Origin: Chloroflexota bacterium
GTDB lineage: Bacteria > Chloroflexota > Anaerolineae > Aggregatilineales > J027
Direction: 5' to 3'
Length of the DNA: 64,000 nucleotides
Assembly: GCA_016234595.1 (NCBI GenBank)
Contig: JACRBG010000046.1
Location: forward strand, 62,001 to 126,000
A program made the translations under genes and the position numbers. The notes below the pieces were generated by a model. That model worked only from the letters and a program-made list of their open reading frames with translations, searched no databases and was not told the DNA's origin. Shown here piece after piece: positions 44,909 through 55,070 of this stretch (its first letter is position 1; every line of letters starts with the position of its first letter).

Positions 44909-44934
44909 GACACATCTCGCCCCAAAGTGTTACA
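44909..44934 (-). promoter_or_regulatory. Candidate autoregulated ECF promoter
   Basis: On the minus strand TGTAAC is followed after 17 nt by GTC, within the AAC/GTC pattern of ECF promoters. It lies about 48 nt before ATG 44861. Confidence 0.45.
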
Positions 44935-45060
44935 TCAAAATACCTAACAATCCTCCAACCCTTCTATATTCCAATAAATTGAACTTGCCGCCGAATTTCT
45001 AAACTGGTAATGTTAAGGTCTGTTCTGGTCTTTGTCGAAAACATCCCAATTGGAGCACCG

Positions 45061-48000
45061 ATGAGTGTTGATAATCTCGCCGGACAAACGCTAGGCCAGT
45101 ATGAATTAAAAGAATTGCTTGGCGCAGGCGGCATGGGTGCGGTTTATCGTGCCCACCAAAAAAATCTAAATCGTTGGGTGGCTGTCAAGGTTTTACCCGC
45201 TTCATTGGCAAGCCAAACACTTTATCTGGAACGGTTTAATCGGGAGGCTGAAACATCGGCCTCACTTGAGCACCAGCATATTGTGCCCGTCTATGATTAT
45301 GGTGTCCAACGCGGCACCAGCTATGTTGTCATGCGCCTACTGACAGGTGGTACACTGGCCGAGCGCTTGACTGACCATCTAACCAATGAAAAACCTCTGC
45401 CAGCCCCTCGCGAGATTGCCGACTTACTGAAAAAAATTGCCAGTGCCCTTGACTATGCCCATCGGCAAGGCGTAATTCACCGCGATGTCAAACCCAGCAA
45501 CATCATGTTTGACAGTCAAGGTGTACCATTTTTAGTGGACTTTGGGATTGCCAAGCTGATTGAAGCTACCAGCGCTGGATTGACGGGCACGAACATGACG
45601 ATGGGTACACCTTCGTACATGCCACCCGAACAATGGCGCGGCGAAAAAGTAACTCCGGCTTCAGATCAATATTCTTTAGCAGTCATTGCCTATCAATTAT
45701 TAGTCAGCAAGCTCCCCTTTGAAGCCACAACACCCTATGCTTTGATGCACAAACACCTCAATGAAATTCCTACGCCGCCGCATCTAGAGCGTACTGATAT
45801 TCCTGAAAGCCTAACCCTTGTCCTAGAACGGGCGCTTGCTAAACAGCCTGAAGACCGCTTTACCAACTGCACGAGTTTTGCGGAATCCTTTGAAAACGCC
45901 TGCTCCGGTTTCGAAGATGTTAAAACGACCTTCTTCACTACCCCCATCCAAGTTCGCACCAAAATCACGCCGCGAACAACCCTACGGAACGAACGGGATG
46001 TCAGAAATGGCACAACCATTTTGCCTGTTCAGAAACCGTGGTATCAAAAACCAGTGACATGGCTGGCTGCGGGGCTAGCCGTCATGCTGTTTGGGGCAAT
46101 CGTGTTTATAATTGCCAATAAATCAAACGATAACAATAATAAGAAAACGACCCATACAGCTATTGCCCAGCAAGCTACTCCAACCGCCACCCTTGATGAA
46201 TTTGACCCGAATGTGGCCGTCCAAGCCACCATTGATGCTCAAAGTACACGTGTCGCTTTTGAAGCCACTGGCACGGCCTTTCAATCAACCGTGGATGCCG
46301 GGGTTCAAGCCCGTGCCGAGACGGCCACTGCCACCCTCTGGACAAAAACTCCTACACCAACATCTAGCCGTACCCCTACTCCAACCAATACTAGGACATA
46401 CACTCCAACTCCAACCAATACACCAAGCGCAACAGCGACGGCCTCAGATACAAATACACCGACTCAAACATTGACGCCTTCAACTACCTATACGCCTTCG
46501 CAGACCTTCACTCCAACAGATACATTGGAGGCGACCTACACTCCTACAGCCACCGCAACGAACACAGCGACACGAACACCATCTGCGACCAACACCGCTA
46601 CAGCAAGCCCAACAAATACCCCTGTCCCAACCATTGACACGCGCGCCACTATTCAGGCCTTGCAGAACCAACCGACCCCAACTCTACGTACCAATTACAA
46701 TCCGCAGTTGGTAGATTACGTTCCCGGCATATTGGTTTTTGGGCCAGAAAGTGGCAACTTTACCTATCGGGATGATGGTTTTATTCGCAGTACCACTACT
46801 ACGACCAACACCCGCGACTTCATTGCCGAAGTCACCTTTGTCAATCCCTACCCCACGACTGAAGCAACATGGGATGCTGGCTTTTTGTTCCGCCAAGTCG
46901 AAACCAATCAACACCTGCGCCTTACCCTTGACTCCAATCTAGACTACACATTAAGCAACTGGGAGGGTGACGACACTGTCACTGACATCGAATCCGGCAA
47001 AATCTTCGGTTTCAATCTTGAAGATGGCGACACTAACCAACTGATGCTTGTGGTGACAGATGGAACAGGCCTACTGTTCATCAATGGCAGTTTGGTGACG
47101 ACTCTCAATATCTCAAGTCGCCTCGATAGTGGTACGGTCTCGTTTGGCACCAGTCTAGTTCAAGGTAACTTATCCGATGGTGAGATTATGCGCTATCGGG
47201 ACTTTGCGGTTTGGTCAATTCAAGAAAATGCCTGTATCCTAAGTCCTCAAACTCAAGAGCGTCCACGCCAAGACCCCAACGAGGATGTGGAGATTGCCAC
47301 CAATATCGCGGCAGGTGATGAATTATTGGCAACAGGCGTCACCACGGCCAGTGACCAGTCTCAATGGTGGCAGGTAGCTGGCAATTTATGGGTACGGGAC
47401 GACAATGTTACCACCAGTGGCGATTGCGCTGCTGTTCCGGTCATTAATACACAGGCCGCCACACCAACCATGACCCCCTCCCCCACTCCTGCGTCTGTTG
47501 GGGATGCCTCTAGTTGGCCGATTGCCGCCGCACCAGTTGTTGGCCCAGCATCAGGCACTTTAAAAGAAGTGGACAATCAACTTATTGATTATGTGTCCGC
47601 CCAAGTAAAATTGCGGGACTTCATTACGGAGGTAGTTGTCGCCAATCCTTCCCCAGCCCCCGAAGCATGGGATTTCGGATTCCTGATTCACGATCAAGGC
47701 ACTGAGTTTTATACGATTGCCCTCAGTTCGGTTGGCGAATGGGACGTAGTATTAACCCTAGATAGCGGAACAAACACGGTCGCCAGTGGCACGGTTGATA
47801 ATTTCGATACCACTCAGGGTGGGTCAAACCGCTTCCGCCTGATTGCGTTTGGCGATTCAGGCCTGCTCTACCTAAATGATAAATTTGTAACAGCCATTGA
47901 CTTAACCGGTCTACCTGATGCTGGGGATGTGTCCATCGCATCCGGCTTAGATAGCGCCTACGATATTGACCAACTTTTCGACTATAGTGATTTCACCATC

Positions 48001-48495
48001 TGGCCGCTTGAACAAATTTATGGCCCGGTCGAAGGCAGTCTCAAGCATGAGACGGATGGCAATCTGGAAACGACCTTTGCGCGTGGCTCCGCTCAAGATT
48101 TTGTCATGACGACCACCTTCACCAATCCCTATGATGCCACCCAAAACAATTGGGATTACGGGTTCTTGTTCCGCAACAGCCCTACCGAAACGTATATTTT
48201 CGGTGTTGACTCAACCCAAAACTGGATATTGTTTCTGCTGCAAAACAATCAATACACCACCCTTGCCCAAGGGGAAATCCCTCAATTAAATTTGGCAGAG
48301 GGCGAACAAAATCAGCTGACCATCTTGGCTGTGGGTGAGCTCGGTTACTTATTCATCAACAATCAACTGGTGACTCAGTTCGATTTAAGTACGTTGGTTG
48401 CCAGCGGTGGCTTTGCTCTCAATATTGGTCTAATCAACGAAGTGGACGGTGAAACCACTGACTATAGCGCGTTCAATATTTGGCGGTTGCAATAA
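45061..48495 (+). CDS. Receptor-type Ser/Thr protein kinase with three concanavalin-like external repeats
   Basis: 1144 aa. Cytoplasmic Hanks-type kinase (15-285): GAGGMGAVY glycine loop, VAVKVL lysine, HRDVKPSN catalytic loop, DFGIA, and PPEQ, all intact. One membrane helix (about 347-365). A long Thr/Pro stalk (400-545) then three repeats of about 170-200 residues with [12 protein letters not shown]-like, [14 protein letters not shown]-like and [13 protein letters not shown]-like strands, suggestive of jelly-roll ligand binding. ATG 45061 (GGAG, 5 nt spacer) is preferred to ATG 45010, which has no ribosome site. It faces away from the ECF sigma operon. Ligand and substrates unknown. Confidence 0.87.
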   Translation: MSVDNLAGQTLGQYELKELLGAGGMGAVYRAHQKNLNRWVAVKVLPASLASQTLYLERFNREAETSASLEHQHIVPVYDYGVQRGTSYVVMRLLTGGTLAERLTDHLTNEKPLPAPREIADLLKKIASALDYAHRQGVIHRDVKPSNIMFDSQGVPFLVDFGIAKLIEATSAGLTGTNMTMGTPSYMPPEQWRGEKVTPASDQYSLAVIAYQLLVSKLPFEATTPYALMHKHLNEIPTPPHLERTDIPESLTLVLERALAKQPEDRFTNCTSFAESFENACSGFEDVKTTFFTTPIQVRTKITPRTTLRNERDVRNGTTILPVQKPWYQKPVTWLAAGLAVMLFGAIVFIIANKSNDNNNKKTTHTAIAQQATPTATLDEFDPNVAVQATIDAQSTRVAFEATGTAFQSTVDAGVQARAETATATLWTKTPTPTSSRTPTPTNTRTYTPTPTNTPSATATASDTNTPTQTLTPSTTYTPSQTFTPTDTLEATYTPTATATNTATRTPSATNTATASPTNTPVPTIDTRATIQALQNQPTPTLRTNYNPQLVDYVPGILVFGPESGNFTYRDDGFIRSTTTTTNTRDFIAEVTFVNPYPTTEATWDAGFLFRQVETNQHLRLTLDSNLDYTLSNWEGDDTVTDIESGKIFGFNLEDGDTNQLMLVVTDGTGLLFINGSLVTTLNISSRLDSGTVSFGTSLVQGNLSDGEIMRYRDFAVWSIQENACILSPQTQERPRQDPNEDVEIATNIAAGDELLATGVTTASDQSQWWQVAGNLWVRDDNVTTSGDCAAVPVINTQAATPTMTPSPTPASVGDASSWPIAAAPVVGPASGTLKEVDNQLIDYVSAQVKLRDFITEVVVANPSPAPEAWDFGFLIHDQGTEFYTIALSSVGEWDVVLTLDSGTNTVASGTVDNFDTTQGGSNRFRLIAFGDSGLLYLNDKFVTAIDLTGLPDAGDVSIASGLDSAYDIDQLFDYSDFTIWPLEQIYGPVEGSLKHETDGNLETTFARGSAQDFVMTTTFTNPYDATQNNWDYGFLFRNSPTETYIFGVDSTQNWILFLLQNNQYTTLAQGEIPQLNLAEGEQNQLTILAVGELGYLFINNQLVTQFDLSTLVASGGFALNIGLINEVDGETTDYSAFNIWRLQ

Positions 48496-48525
48496 AAAAT
48501 AGGGGCGCTGTGTCCCCTATTTTTT
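48494..48525. terminator. Bidirectional rho-independent terminator
   Basis: AAAAATAGGGG and CCCCTATTTTT pair perfectly over an 8 nt loop with T tracts on both strands, between the kinase and CRP-like genes. Confidence 0.88.
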
Positions 48526-48541
48526 CTCAACAGTTAAATGA

Positions 48542-49213
48542 CTAGCCCGCGATATCCCGCAACGCATCAACATTCTTGACAACCAACCGCCGTCCATCAT
48601 ATTCGATAAAATTCTGCCGCACCCATTCCCGCAGCATTCGATCCAAGGTGTCACTATCAACACCCCCCGCACGGGCCATGCGGGTAATCCGCAGGACTCC
48701 CGGCACTTCGCCTGCTTTATCACCTGCCAGCAGCAAAATAATACTGGCAACCCGTGCCGCTGCATTGCCAATCGCGTGTTCGCGTACTTGTAAATTCATA
48801 TGATACAGCCGCAAGCCCAATTGATGCAGTACACTCATCGCCGCACCCGGCGTGTGCCCCACTACTTTCAAAAAAGCCTCGCGGTCAAGGGCAATCAATG
48901 TGCAATCGGATGCAGTGACAACGGCCCCGGTGCGGGGTTGACCCACCACCATCGAAAGCTCTCCAACTACATCAAACGGGCCAAGCGTTTTTAATGTCAC
49001 TTCTTCGCCATTATCGTACTTGCGCACAATATGGGCCTGCCCATCGTCAATCAAGTAAAACGCATCACCGGGGTCGCCCTGATCAAAAAGCACCTCCCCC
49101 GCTGGTACTTCCAATAGTCGAGCATGTTTGGCTAATTCAAGCAATGTCGTTTCCGAGAGGTCTTGAAACAAAGAAATCTCGCGCAGTTTATGATGAATAA
49201 CTTCCGCTACCAT
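48542..49213 (-). CDS. CRP/FNR-family transcriptional regulator
   Basis: 223 aa. Cyclic-nucleotide domain (15-130) with the phosphate cassette VGELSMVVGQPRTGAVV including its Arg, then the dimer helix and a winged-helix end (RMARAGGVDSDTLDRMLREW). No FNR cysteines. AGGAGGAG precedes the ATG. It probably senses a cyclic nucleotide. Target genes unknown. Confidence 0.87.
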   Translation of the reverse strand: MVAEVIHHKLREISLFQDLSETTLLELAKHARLLEVPAGEVLFDQGDPGDAFYLIDDGQAHIVRKYDNGEEVTLKTLGPFDVVGELSMVVGQPRTGAVVTASDCTLIALDREAFLKVVGHTPGAAMSVLHQLGLRLYHMNLQVREHAIGNAAARVASIILLLAGDKAGEVPGVLRITRMARAGGVDSDTLDRMLREWVRQNFIEYDGRRLVVKNVDALRDIAG

Positions 49214-49283
49214 TTCATTCTCCTCCTAAACCATCTATTTCTTTCAGTATAGACCTGTTTTAAAAATTCACTTCCTATACTTC

Positions 49284-49787
49284 CTATCTCGTGAAGTATA
49301 GGCTGCCCAGAAAGACCGCAAACATCGCCAAACAAATGAAAAGCTCCACAAGCTTGCCCACCATAATCATCTTCAACGTCGCTCCGCCTGCATCTACCGC
49401 ATCGCGCAGCTCACGCCGCCGTATCCACACGACGACAAAGGCCCCGATGACTGCTCCAAGAATGGAGCCAAGAATCGGGATAGGGATTAAAAATGTCCCC
49501 AAAACACCCCCTATCAAACTCCCCATGGAGGTTAAACACCCTCCATGCGATCCCATCCCCAGTGGGCGCAGCCAAAAATCAACGGTCACGCCCATAATCA
49601 TCAATAGGGTAAGCAAAACCGACCCAAATATTGTGAGCCGATCAAATCCATCCATAATGCCATACCCAATCGCCACCAGCCAAACCACCAATGGTGCGGG
49701 TACAAACGGAATAATGATAAAAACCAGCGATGTGAGCATCAACGACAACGCTATGAAGATTTCTAAATCAGCACCCGTCACAACCAT
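49284..49787 (-). CDS. DUF456 membrane protein
   Basis: 167 aa with four to five membrane helices and the glycine-rich core GGVLGTFLIPIPILGSILGA of DUF456. ATG 49787 with AGGGG upstream; an upstream TTG is less likely. Function unknown. Confidence 0.82.
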   Translation of the reverse strand: MVVTGADLEIFIALSLMLTSLVFIIIPFVPAPLVVWLVAIGYGIMDGFDRLTIFGSVLLTLLMIMGVTVDFWLRPLGMGSHGGCLTSMGSLIGGVLGTFLIPIPILGSILGAVIGAFVVVWIRRRELRDAVDAGGATLKMIMVGKLVELFICLAMFAVFLGSLYFTR

Positions 49788-50150
49788 TGAACCCAACCCC
49801 TATCCGATTTTTGGGGACTAGACGCCCATTCTGAATTATGATATTTTGTATTGCAGCATATCACAATAATCTGAGGTTAAAATAACTATGCAAGCAGCAA
49901 CCACACTAATCACACCAGCCACCTTTATTGGGGTGTTGGAGTGTGCCTGATTTAGGGTTGCCTGTCTAAAAAATCGCATTACCCCGTAATCAAATCACAT
50001 TTGTGCCTTAAAACGCACGTGCGGCTGATGGCTTCCATTGTTTTGGAATCGCTGCTATTGGCTTGTCCCCCAACACCATCGCGCTCTAGTTAACATTAAA
50101 TTTGGCCGTCTCCATCTTGGCCTAACTCTATCGCTGCGCGCGAGGTTAAT
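49788..50150. other. Intergenic region of 363 bp
   Basis: No RNA gene is seen. A 20-codon ORF (49888-49950, begins MQAATTLITP) has GAGG upstream but no neighbours to support it. It may be a leader peptide or chance. The last bases hold the ribosome site GAGG used by the TTG-started MFS gene. Confidence 0.5.
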
Positions 50151-51431
50151 TTGAATACCAAACGTTTGAACCCCTATCGCTTATATCTAATTCTCGAAGG
50201 CCTCACATCACTGGCCTTCGCTATGATTTTTATGACCAGCATGATCTATCAGGTCAGTGTGGTCAAGTTATCGCCCCTGCAATTAGTTCTCGTCGGCACA
50301 ATGTTAGAAAGCATTGTGTTCATCTTTGAGGTCCCGACTGGCATTGTCGCGGATGTCTACAGCCGTCGCCTTTCGGTGATTATCGGCATTATTTTGACCG
50401 GACTCGGCTTTATGACCGAGGGCCTCTTTCCCTATTTTGGCACTATCCTGCTGGCCCAAGTTGGGTGGGGTCTAGGGGCAACTTTTATGAGTGGTGCTCT
50501 AAATGCATGGATGGTTGATGAAGTGGGCGAAAACAATGCAGGGCCAGCCTTCATGCGTGCCGCCCAAGTCGGTCAATTAACAGGCCTAGTCGGTCTGTTG
50601 GCCGGGGTAATATTCGGCAGCCTGCGTATCAATCTACCTATCATCCTCGGCAGTAGTTTGTTAATCCTGTTAGGTGGTTTTTTGGCCCTGTTTATGCCTG
50701 AAACCAACTTCAAGCCGACTCCACGTGAGGATCGGACTACATGGCAAAACATGACCCACACCTTCAAAAACGGCGCCAAATTGGTGCGGATGCGCCCCGC
50801 CTTGATGACCTTTTTAGGCATTTCGTTTATTGGGGGTCTCTATAGCGAAGGCTTTGACCGCCTGCGCGATGCCCACCTACTTCGCAATTTCAGCTTTCCC
50901 GACCTCACGCTACCCGTTGTAGGTGATCTAAAACCGGTCGTCTGGTTTGGCATCATCAATGTCGTCGGGATGCTCATGAGCGCCGCCGTAACCGAGGTAC
51001 TGCGCCGTCGTGTCAACACCCGCAATGAACGACTCATCAGCCGAATTTTACTCACCTCCGACGCCATCATGATTGTCGGCATCCTCAGTTATGCATGGGC
51101 TGGAAGTTTCGCGGTTGCGGTGGGGGCGTTGTTGCTTGCCCGGTTGATGCGGACTTTACCGGGGCCGCTGTATCAAACATGGCTTAATCAGCATATTGAT
51201 TCAGATGTCCGGGCTACGGTGCTTTCCATGGACAGTCAATTAAATGCACTGGGTCAGATTGCAGGTGGGCCAGCCGTTGGCGCAGTAGGGTCTTACATCT
51301 CCATTCGCGCCGCCCTAACCATCAGTGCCTTCATTTTGTCACCGGGGTTATATCTCTATCATCGAGCGGGTAAGTATAAATCCGCTGTTGCAACTGAAGC
51401 CACGACCGAGGTCATTGTCGTCACGGCCTAG
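50151..51431 (+). CDS. Major facilitator superfamily transporter
   Basis: 426 aa with about twelve membrane helices and the loop 2-3 motif PTGIVADVYSRRLSVIIG. Start is TTG 50151, supported by GAGG 5 nt upstream; no ATG occurs until residue 25. Drug or metabolite exporter of the tetracycline-like MFS group; substrate unknown. Confidence 0.85.
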   Translation: MNTKRLNPYRLYLILEGLTSLAFAMIFMTSMIYQVSVVKLSPLQLVLVGTMLESIVFIFEVPTGIVADVYSRRLSVIIGIILTGLGFMTEGLFPYFGTILLAQVGWGLGATFMSGALNAWMVDEVGENNAGPAFMRAAQVGQLTGLVGLLAGVIFGSLRINLPIILGSSLLILLGGFLALFMPETNFKPTPREDRTTWQNMTHTFKNGAKLVRMRPALMTFLGISFIGGLYSEGFDRLRDAHLLRNFSFPDLTLPVVGDLKPVVWFGIINVVGMLMSAAVTEVLRRRVNTRNERLISRILLTSDAIMIVGILSYAWAGSFAVAVGALLLARLMRTLPGPLYQTWLNQHIDSDVRATVLSMDSQLNALGQIAGGPAVGAVGSYISIRAALTISAFILSPGLYLYHRAGKYKSAVATEATTEVIVVTA

Positions 51432-51446
51432 CATATCGTATTTTTT

Positions 51447-51473
51447 AGGGGCGGTCAGATACGCCCCTTTTTT
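51447..51473 (+). terminator. Rho-independent terminator of the MFS gene
   Basis: AGGGGCG and CGCCCCT form a 7 bp stem over an 8 nt loop followed by six T residues. Confidence 0.8.
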
Positions 51474-51476
51474 CTT

Positions 51477-51836
51477 TTATTCGTCCAATTTCAGGCCGGG
51501 TCGAGCCGCTTTCTTCACCGAGGCCACAAACGCATCGCTTAAAATCGGCTTCTGCTGGCTGGGAATCTTCACTTGGTCTGGCACGGCTTTCATATCGCGC
51601 AAGACTTCCAAAAATTCCTGTGCCTGACCCAACACCGACTTTAACTCCGCAATCGTCGCGCCTGTCTCACCATCAGGGGCAGCGTTTTGAGGCTCTGCGC
51701 CCTCCAATGCCATCAGTGCCCATGTCATAATCTGCCGGATGCTATAACCTTTGGTCTGCCACGCCTCCAAAATTTCCAGCGCCTGACCCTCTTCCACAAT
51801 GTCTTCATCCAGCCGAAATGACACGACTCTGCTCAT
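51477..51836 (-). CDS. ParR-like ribbon-helix-helix DNA-binding protein
   Basis: 119 aa. The N-terminus SRVVSFRLDEDIVEEGQALE followed by GYSIRQIMTWALMAL has the strand-helix-helix pattern of RHH proteins such as ParR/StbB. The rest is acidic and low complexity, ending in a basic patch. Lies 4 nt after the ParM-like gene stop, so coupled to it. In ParMRC systems ParR binds centromere repeats and the filament end. Confidence 0.65.
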   Translation of the reverse strand: MSRVVSFRLDEDIVEEGQALEILEAWQTKGYSIRQIMTWALMALEGAEPQNAAPDGETGATIAELKSVLGQAQEFLEVLRDMKAVPDQVKIPSQQKPILSDAFVASVKKAARPGLKLDE

Positions 51837-51840
51837 ATGC

Positions 51841-52878
51841 TCAGACTAATCCCATTGATTCATACAGCCGCCAGAGTTTTAACCCGCCACGCACATTGGC
51901 GAGATGGATTGACCCAGCGGTATCCGCGAGAATAATTGAACTATGTTCTAATAGGGGCACCAATCGGCTATAGAGCATAGCGCTCCCCCCACCCGTCAAT
52001 ACTATACTATCCCACGGCAGCGGCCCACCCGCAACATTTTGGTAGGTATCCGCAATCCGATTCAGTAAGGCACTGGTTGCTTCACGGACTTCTTCTTCAC
52101 ACGGATAATCCCGTCCACCCCCATGAAACAGCCCCGAAGCAATCGCTTTACGAACTCGGTCAGGTGGCAAAGTTGCAAGGCCGCGTGTCGCTTCCCGATT
52201 TTTAGCACGGAAGCTGCGTTCAAAATCCCGCACCACTTCCAATATCCCAATCGGCGTACTGTCACTTAAACTATAGTCTACTTCACCACCGGGGTTGACT
52301 GCCAACCAGTCGGTTGTGTGCCCCCCTACATCAATCACTAATGTCCGCCCGTTCAAATCGGTGCGCTGATAATGCTTGCCATCATCTGCCAACAGCAAAT
52401 TCATTAAGCCGCCAACCGGTTCTTCAAAGGTATTGACATAAGTAATCCGGAAATTCCGTTCCTTGCCGCCAATTTCGACCTTCCAATTACCTGCTCCGGC
52501 TTCCATCAATTTGTCCCGATAGATGACATCGCCGGGGGGATGGCTGCCAAATAGAGCGATGTGTGTTCCCCATTCCGTCATACGGGCCAGTGTCGCCGCA
52601 ACAAATACCCCATAATAATCGCGGGTATAACGAGCCGCACCCGAACGTCGTGTCAAAGTACCATGCCGCTCGGCGCTTTCACCTACGACGTAAGGGTCAC
52701 CATTGACTCGTACATAATCCAAAGGTGGGCCATTGGTGCCAGCCCGATCTAAGACTTGCTGGTACTCAGCCTCGGTCAATTTGCGTAGCGCATGAGGGTA
52801 AGCTAACTCAACACCCTCCATTTTTGCCTTGATAATGCTATTTCCCGCGTCCAACACCAAAACCGCTTTTTGGTTCAT
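51841..52878 (-). CDS. ParM/StbA-family actin-like ATPase
   Basis: 345 aa from ATG 52878 (AAAGGA, 4 nt spacer). The actin fold is clear: phosphate-1 LVLDAGNSIIKAKMEG, phosphate-2 VIDVGGHTTDWLAV and adenosine motif IVLTGGGSAML. It likely forms filaments that move DNA or other cargo. A ParR-like partner follows and direct repeats precede the gene, so a type II partition module is the best fit. No plasmid replication genes lie near. Confidence 0.82.
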   Translation of the reverse strand: MNQKAVLVLDAGNSIIKAKMEGVELAYPHALRKLTEAEYQQVLDRAGTNGPPLDYVRVNGDPYVVGESAERHGTLTRRSGAARYTRDYYGVFVAATLARMTEWGTHIALFGSHPPGDVIYRDKLMEAGAGNWKVEIGGKERNFRITYVNTFEEPVGGLMNLLLADDGKHYQRTDLNGRTLVIDVGGHTTDWLAVNPGGEVDYSLSDSTPIGILEVVRDFERSFRAKNREATRGLATLPPDRVRKAIASGLFHGGGRDYPCEEEVREATSALLNRIADTYQNVAGGPLPWDSIVLTGGGSAMLYSRLVPLLEHSSIILADTAGSIHLANVRGGLKLWRLYESMGLV

Positions 52879-52897
52879 AAAATCCTTTGGCCTCGCC

Positions 52898-52935
52898 GTA
52901 TACACCTGTATACACATCTTATTCCAAGATACACC
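52898..52935. repeat. Direct repeats upstream of the ParM-like gene, candidate parC/operator
   Basis: ATACAC cores occur at 52900, 52910 and 52929 (ATACACC, ATACACA, ATACACC), spaced 10 and 19 bp, near whole turns of the helix. The first two copies are extended to GTATACAC. A ParR-type protein could bind here to regulate the operon or mark DNA. Confidence 0.55.
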
Positions 52936-53026
52936 TACCCAGCCAAAAGAGCAAGCAAAATTCATGTTTTTTTAGTGACTCATGCCTAATTGACAGCACC
53001 ATCACCTGTCGCTATAGTCTGATGTT

Positions 53027-54028
53027 ATGCTGCAACTAATTCCTGCCTTCGCTGGCGCAATCCTATTTTGGCTCAACATTATCTGGTGGAAGCGGATTTT
53101 GACCCATCCAGCAGGATGCCTAAGACGTTCTACGGGGCTATTTTTTGCTGGATTATTCAGTCTGATTATTTTGTTCTTATTTGCGAGCAGTGGTATCTGG
53201 TATTGGTACTATCATCGCCCCCTCCCCCATGAAAAAGACACGATATTATTCCAAGGCATCGAATACATCCGGGATGTGCGCTCCGAGCCACGCCCGTTGG
53301 TCGTTCATGTCGTCATCATTGATCTTGATGCACCCGGGATTCGCTTTTTTGTCACCCCCGGCACACCCGATGAGGCATACTCAATCCCCCAAGCCCGTAC
53401 CACCTCGCAATTTCTTGATGAATTTAATCTACAACTCGCCATCAATGGTGATTTTTTTGATCCTTGGTGGTCCAATTTCCCCGATTTTTGGAATTATTAC
53501 CCTCATGTCGGTGACCCAGCCAATGTGACTGGTTTTGCAGCCTCCGAAGGGGTGATCTATGCCCAACCCGCAATCTGGACGCCCCACATTGCATTGTTTA
53601 TCTCCGAGGATAACCGCGCCTTTTTTAATGGGATGCCTGCCCATGTGTATAACGCCATCTCCGGTGACCTCTTATTTCTGTGGCGGGGGCAGAAAAATAC
53701 ACGTTGGCTGACCCGGGAGTATCACACCCAACCGAATCCCCGTACTGCCATCGGGCTGGATAAATCGGGTCGTAAAATGATTTTACTGCTCGTGGATGGT
53801 CGCCAACCCAATTACAGCGAGGGGGTGACGCTAGATGAACTGGCTGATTTGATGCTGGAATATGGGGCGTATAGTGCGATCAATATGGATGGGGGTGGCT
53901 CGGTGACGTTGGCAATCGAAGGGTCAAACGGCAAAGCGGAGGTATTAAATTCGCCCATTCAAGCGCGTATCCCCGGCCTTGAGCGTCCTGTTGCCAATCA
54001 TCTAGGGATCTATGCCTTACCGCCTTGA
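53027..54028 (+). CDS. Phosphodiester glycosidase (NAGPA) domain membrane protein
   Basis: 333 aa. Two hydrophobic segments at the N-terminus, then the NAGPA/DUF2233 domain: LAINGDFF, PRTAIGLDKSGRKMILLLVD and YSAINMDGGGSVTLAI. The family cleaves or binds sugar phosphodiesters outside the membrane. The 3' end overlaps the next gene by 19 nt. Substrate unknown. Confidence 0.82.
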   Translation: MLQLIPAFAGAILFWLNIIWWKRILTHPAGCLRRSTGLFFAGLFSLIILFLFASSGIWYWYYHRPLPHEKDTILFQGIEYIRDVRSEPRPLVVHVVIIDLDAPGIRFFVTPGTPDEAYSIPQARTTSQFLDEFNLQLAINGDFFDPWWSNFPDFWNYYPHVGDPANVTGFAASEGVIYAQPAIWTPHIALFISEDNRAFFNGMPAHVYNAISGDLLFLWRGQKNTRWLTREYHTQPNPRTAIGLDKSGRKMILLLVDGRQPNYSEGVTLDELADLMLEYGAYSAINMDGGGSVTLAIEGSNGKAEVLNSPIQARIPGLERPVANHLGIYALPP

Positions 54029-54456
54029 TGATATTGCCGCAACCATTCAATACCGTCTGGGGTCGAAAAAAATAACCGACGTTCGCGCCGTTTATCCTTC
54101 ATTGCCATCAAGAACATTTTAACAGCTTGGGCTGCCACTGAGCGTCGTAAGATGACCGCATTCCGTCCGGGTAGTTCCGGGCGCAGATTGGCTAGGTATT
54201 CCCCTTTTTTGCGGATATAGGGGGTGAGGGCGAGTCCATCGCAGTTAGAAAAATCCTGTACCGTCAAAAATGGCCGATCCGCCGGCCAATTCATAATTGC
54301 TTCTTCGGCACCCCGTCCCCACGCATCAATCACATTTCGATCCACTGACTCAATCGAAAACCATACGATCAAGCCGCCATCCAACCAACGGCGGGCCACT
54401 CCGGGGGCTACATATTCGCTTTGGGTGGTTCGTTTCAACTGCTCTAAGGATGGCAT
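54010..54456 (-). CDS. Hypothetical protein, paralogue A
   Basis: 148 aa, not a family I recognise. Shares with the gene at 55071 the layout: N-terminal strands, RPFLTVQDFSNCDGLALTPY, YIRKK, PGRNAVILRRSVAAQAVKMF, and a basic helix ending at the C-terminal EWLRQY. The beta-alpha pattern recalls small STAS/SpoIIAA-like proteins. No signal peptide. Confidence 0.65.
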   Translation of the reverse strand: MPSLEQLKRTTQSEYVAPGVARRWLDGGLIVWFSIESVDRNVIDAWGRGAEEAIMNWPADRPFLTVQDFSNCDGLALTPYIRKKGEYLANLRPELPGRNAVILRRSVAAQAVKMFLMAMKDKRRERRLFFSTPDGIEWLRQYHQGGKA

Positions 54457-54613
54457 GATGTTTGACCAATCTCTGGAATGCAACGTTAGGTCAACTGTAT
54501 CATAAATCGCCTGCCCGACTCAATCATCTTATATTAATTTTCCCCGAAGCTCCCAAATCCAGCTATTATTGGTACACATGCTAAATTTAAACAGCAAATA
54601 GTGAGGATGATTC

Positions 54614-55066
54614 GTGAAAAGGTTATTGGAAAGCAGTAAATATTTAACCTTAATTGGCGTTTTCTCGTTATTGATTGCCTCTATAGGGGCATTTATCTGG
54701 GGGGCCTACCGAACAGGCGATGCGATGATTTTGGTGGTGACAGATAACAGTGATTCATCAAAAATCACGGTGGCGCTCATCCAAATTATAGATGAATTCT
54801 TGATTGCGACCGCCCTGCTGATTTTCGCTCTCGCCATCTATGAGCTGTTTATCGAGGATTTAGATCTACCTGCTTGGCTCGTCATCCACGATTTTCATGG
54901 GCTCAAAACCAAACTCAGTAGCATTCTCATATTGGTAATGTCAATCACATTCCTGAAAAAACTAATTGAATGGAAGCACGCCGAAGATACCCTGTTTTTT
55001 GGGATTGCGATTGCCCTTGTTTCCGCCAGCTTAATCGCTTTTGGGTATTTCAGCAAACATGATTAA
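54614..55066 (+). CDS. YqhA / UPF0114 family membrane protein
   Basis: 150 aa; start GTG 54614 with GAGG upstream. Three to four membrane helices and the motif DFHGLKTKLSSILILVMSIT match UPF0114. Function unsettled. It lies between the two paralogous soluble genes. Confidence 0.82.
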   Translation: MKRLLESSKYLTLIGVFSLLIASIGAFIWGAYRTGDAMILVVTDNSDSSKITVALIQIIDEFLIATALLIFALAIYELFIEDLDLPAWLVIHDFHGLKTKLSSILILVMSITFLKKLIEWKHAEDTLFFGIAIALVSASLIAFGYFSKHD

Positions 55067-55070
55067 GGAG

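Noticed and set aside
45010-45060. Upstream ATG of the Ser/Thr kinase
   Set aside because: No ribosome site; ATG 45061 has GGAG and starts the kinase domain at the expected distance.
46340-46640. Repetitive ACN/CCN codons resembling a tandem array
   Set aside because: It codes the Thr/Pro stalk of the kinase; no spacer-repeat pattern of CRISPR is present.
51477-52935. Integrated plasmid around the ParM/ParR-like genes
   Set aside because: No replication, transfer or integrase genes and no att-like repeats flank them.
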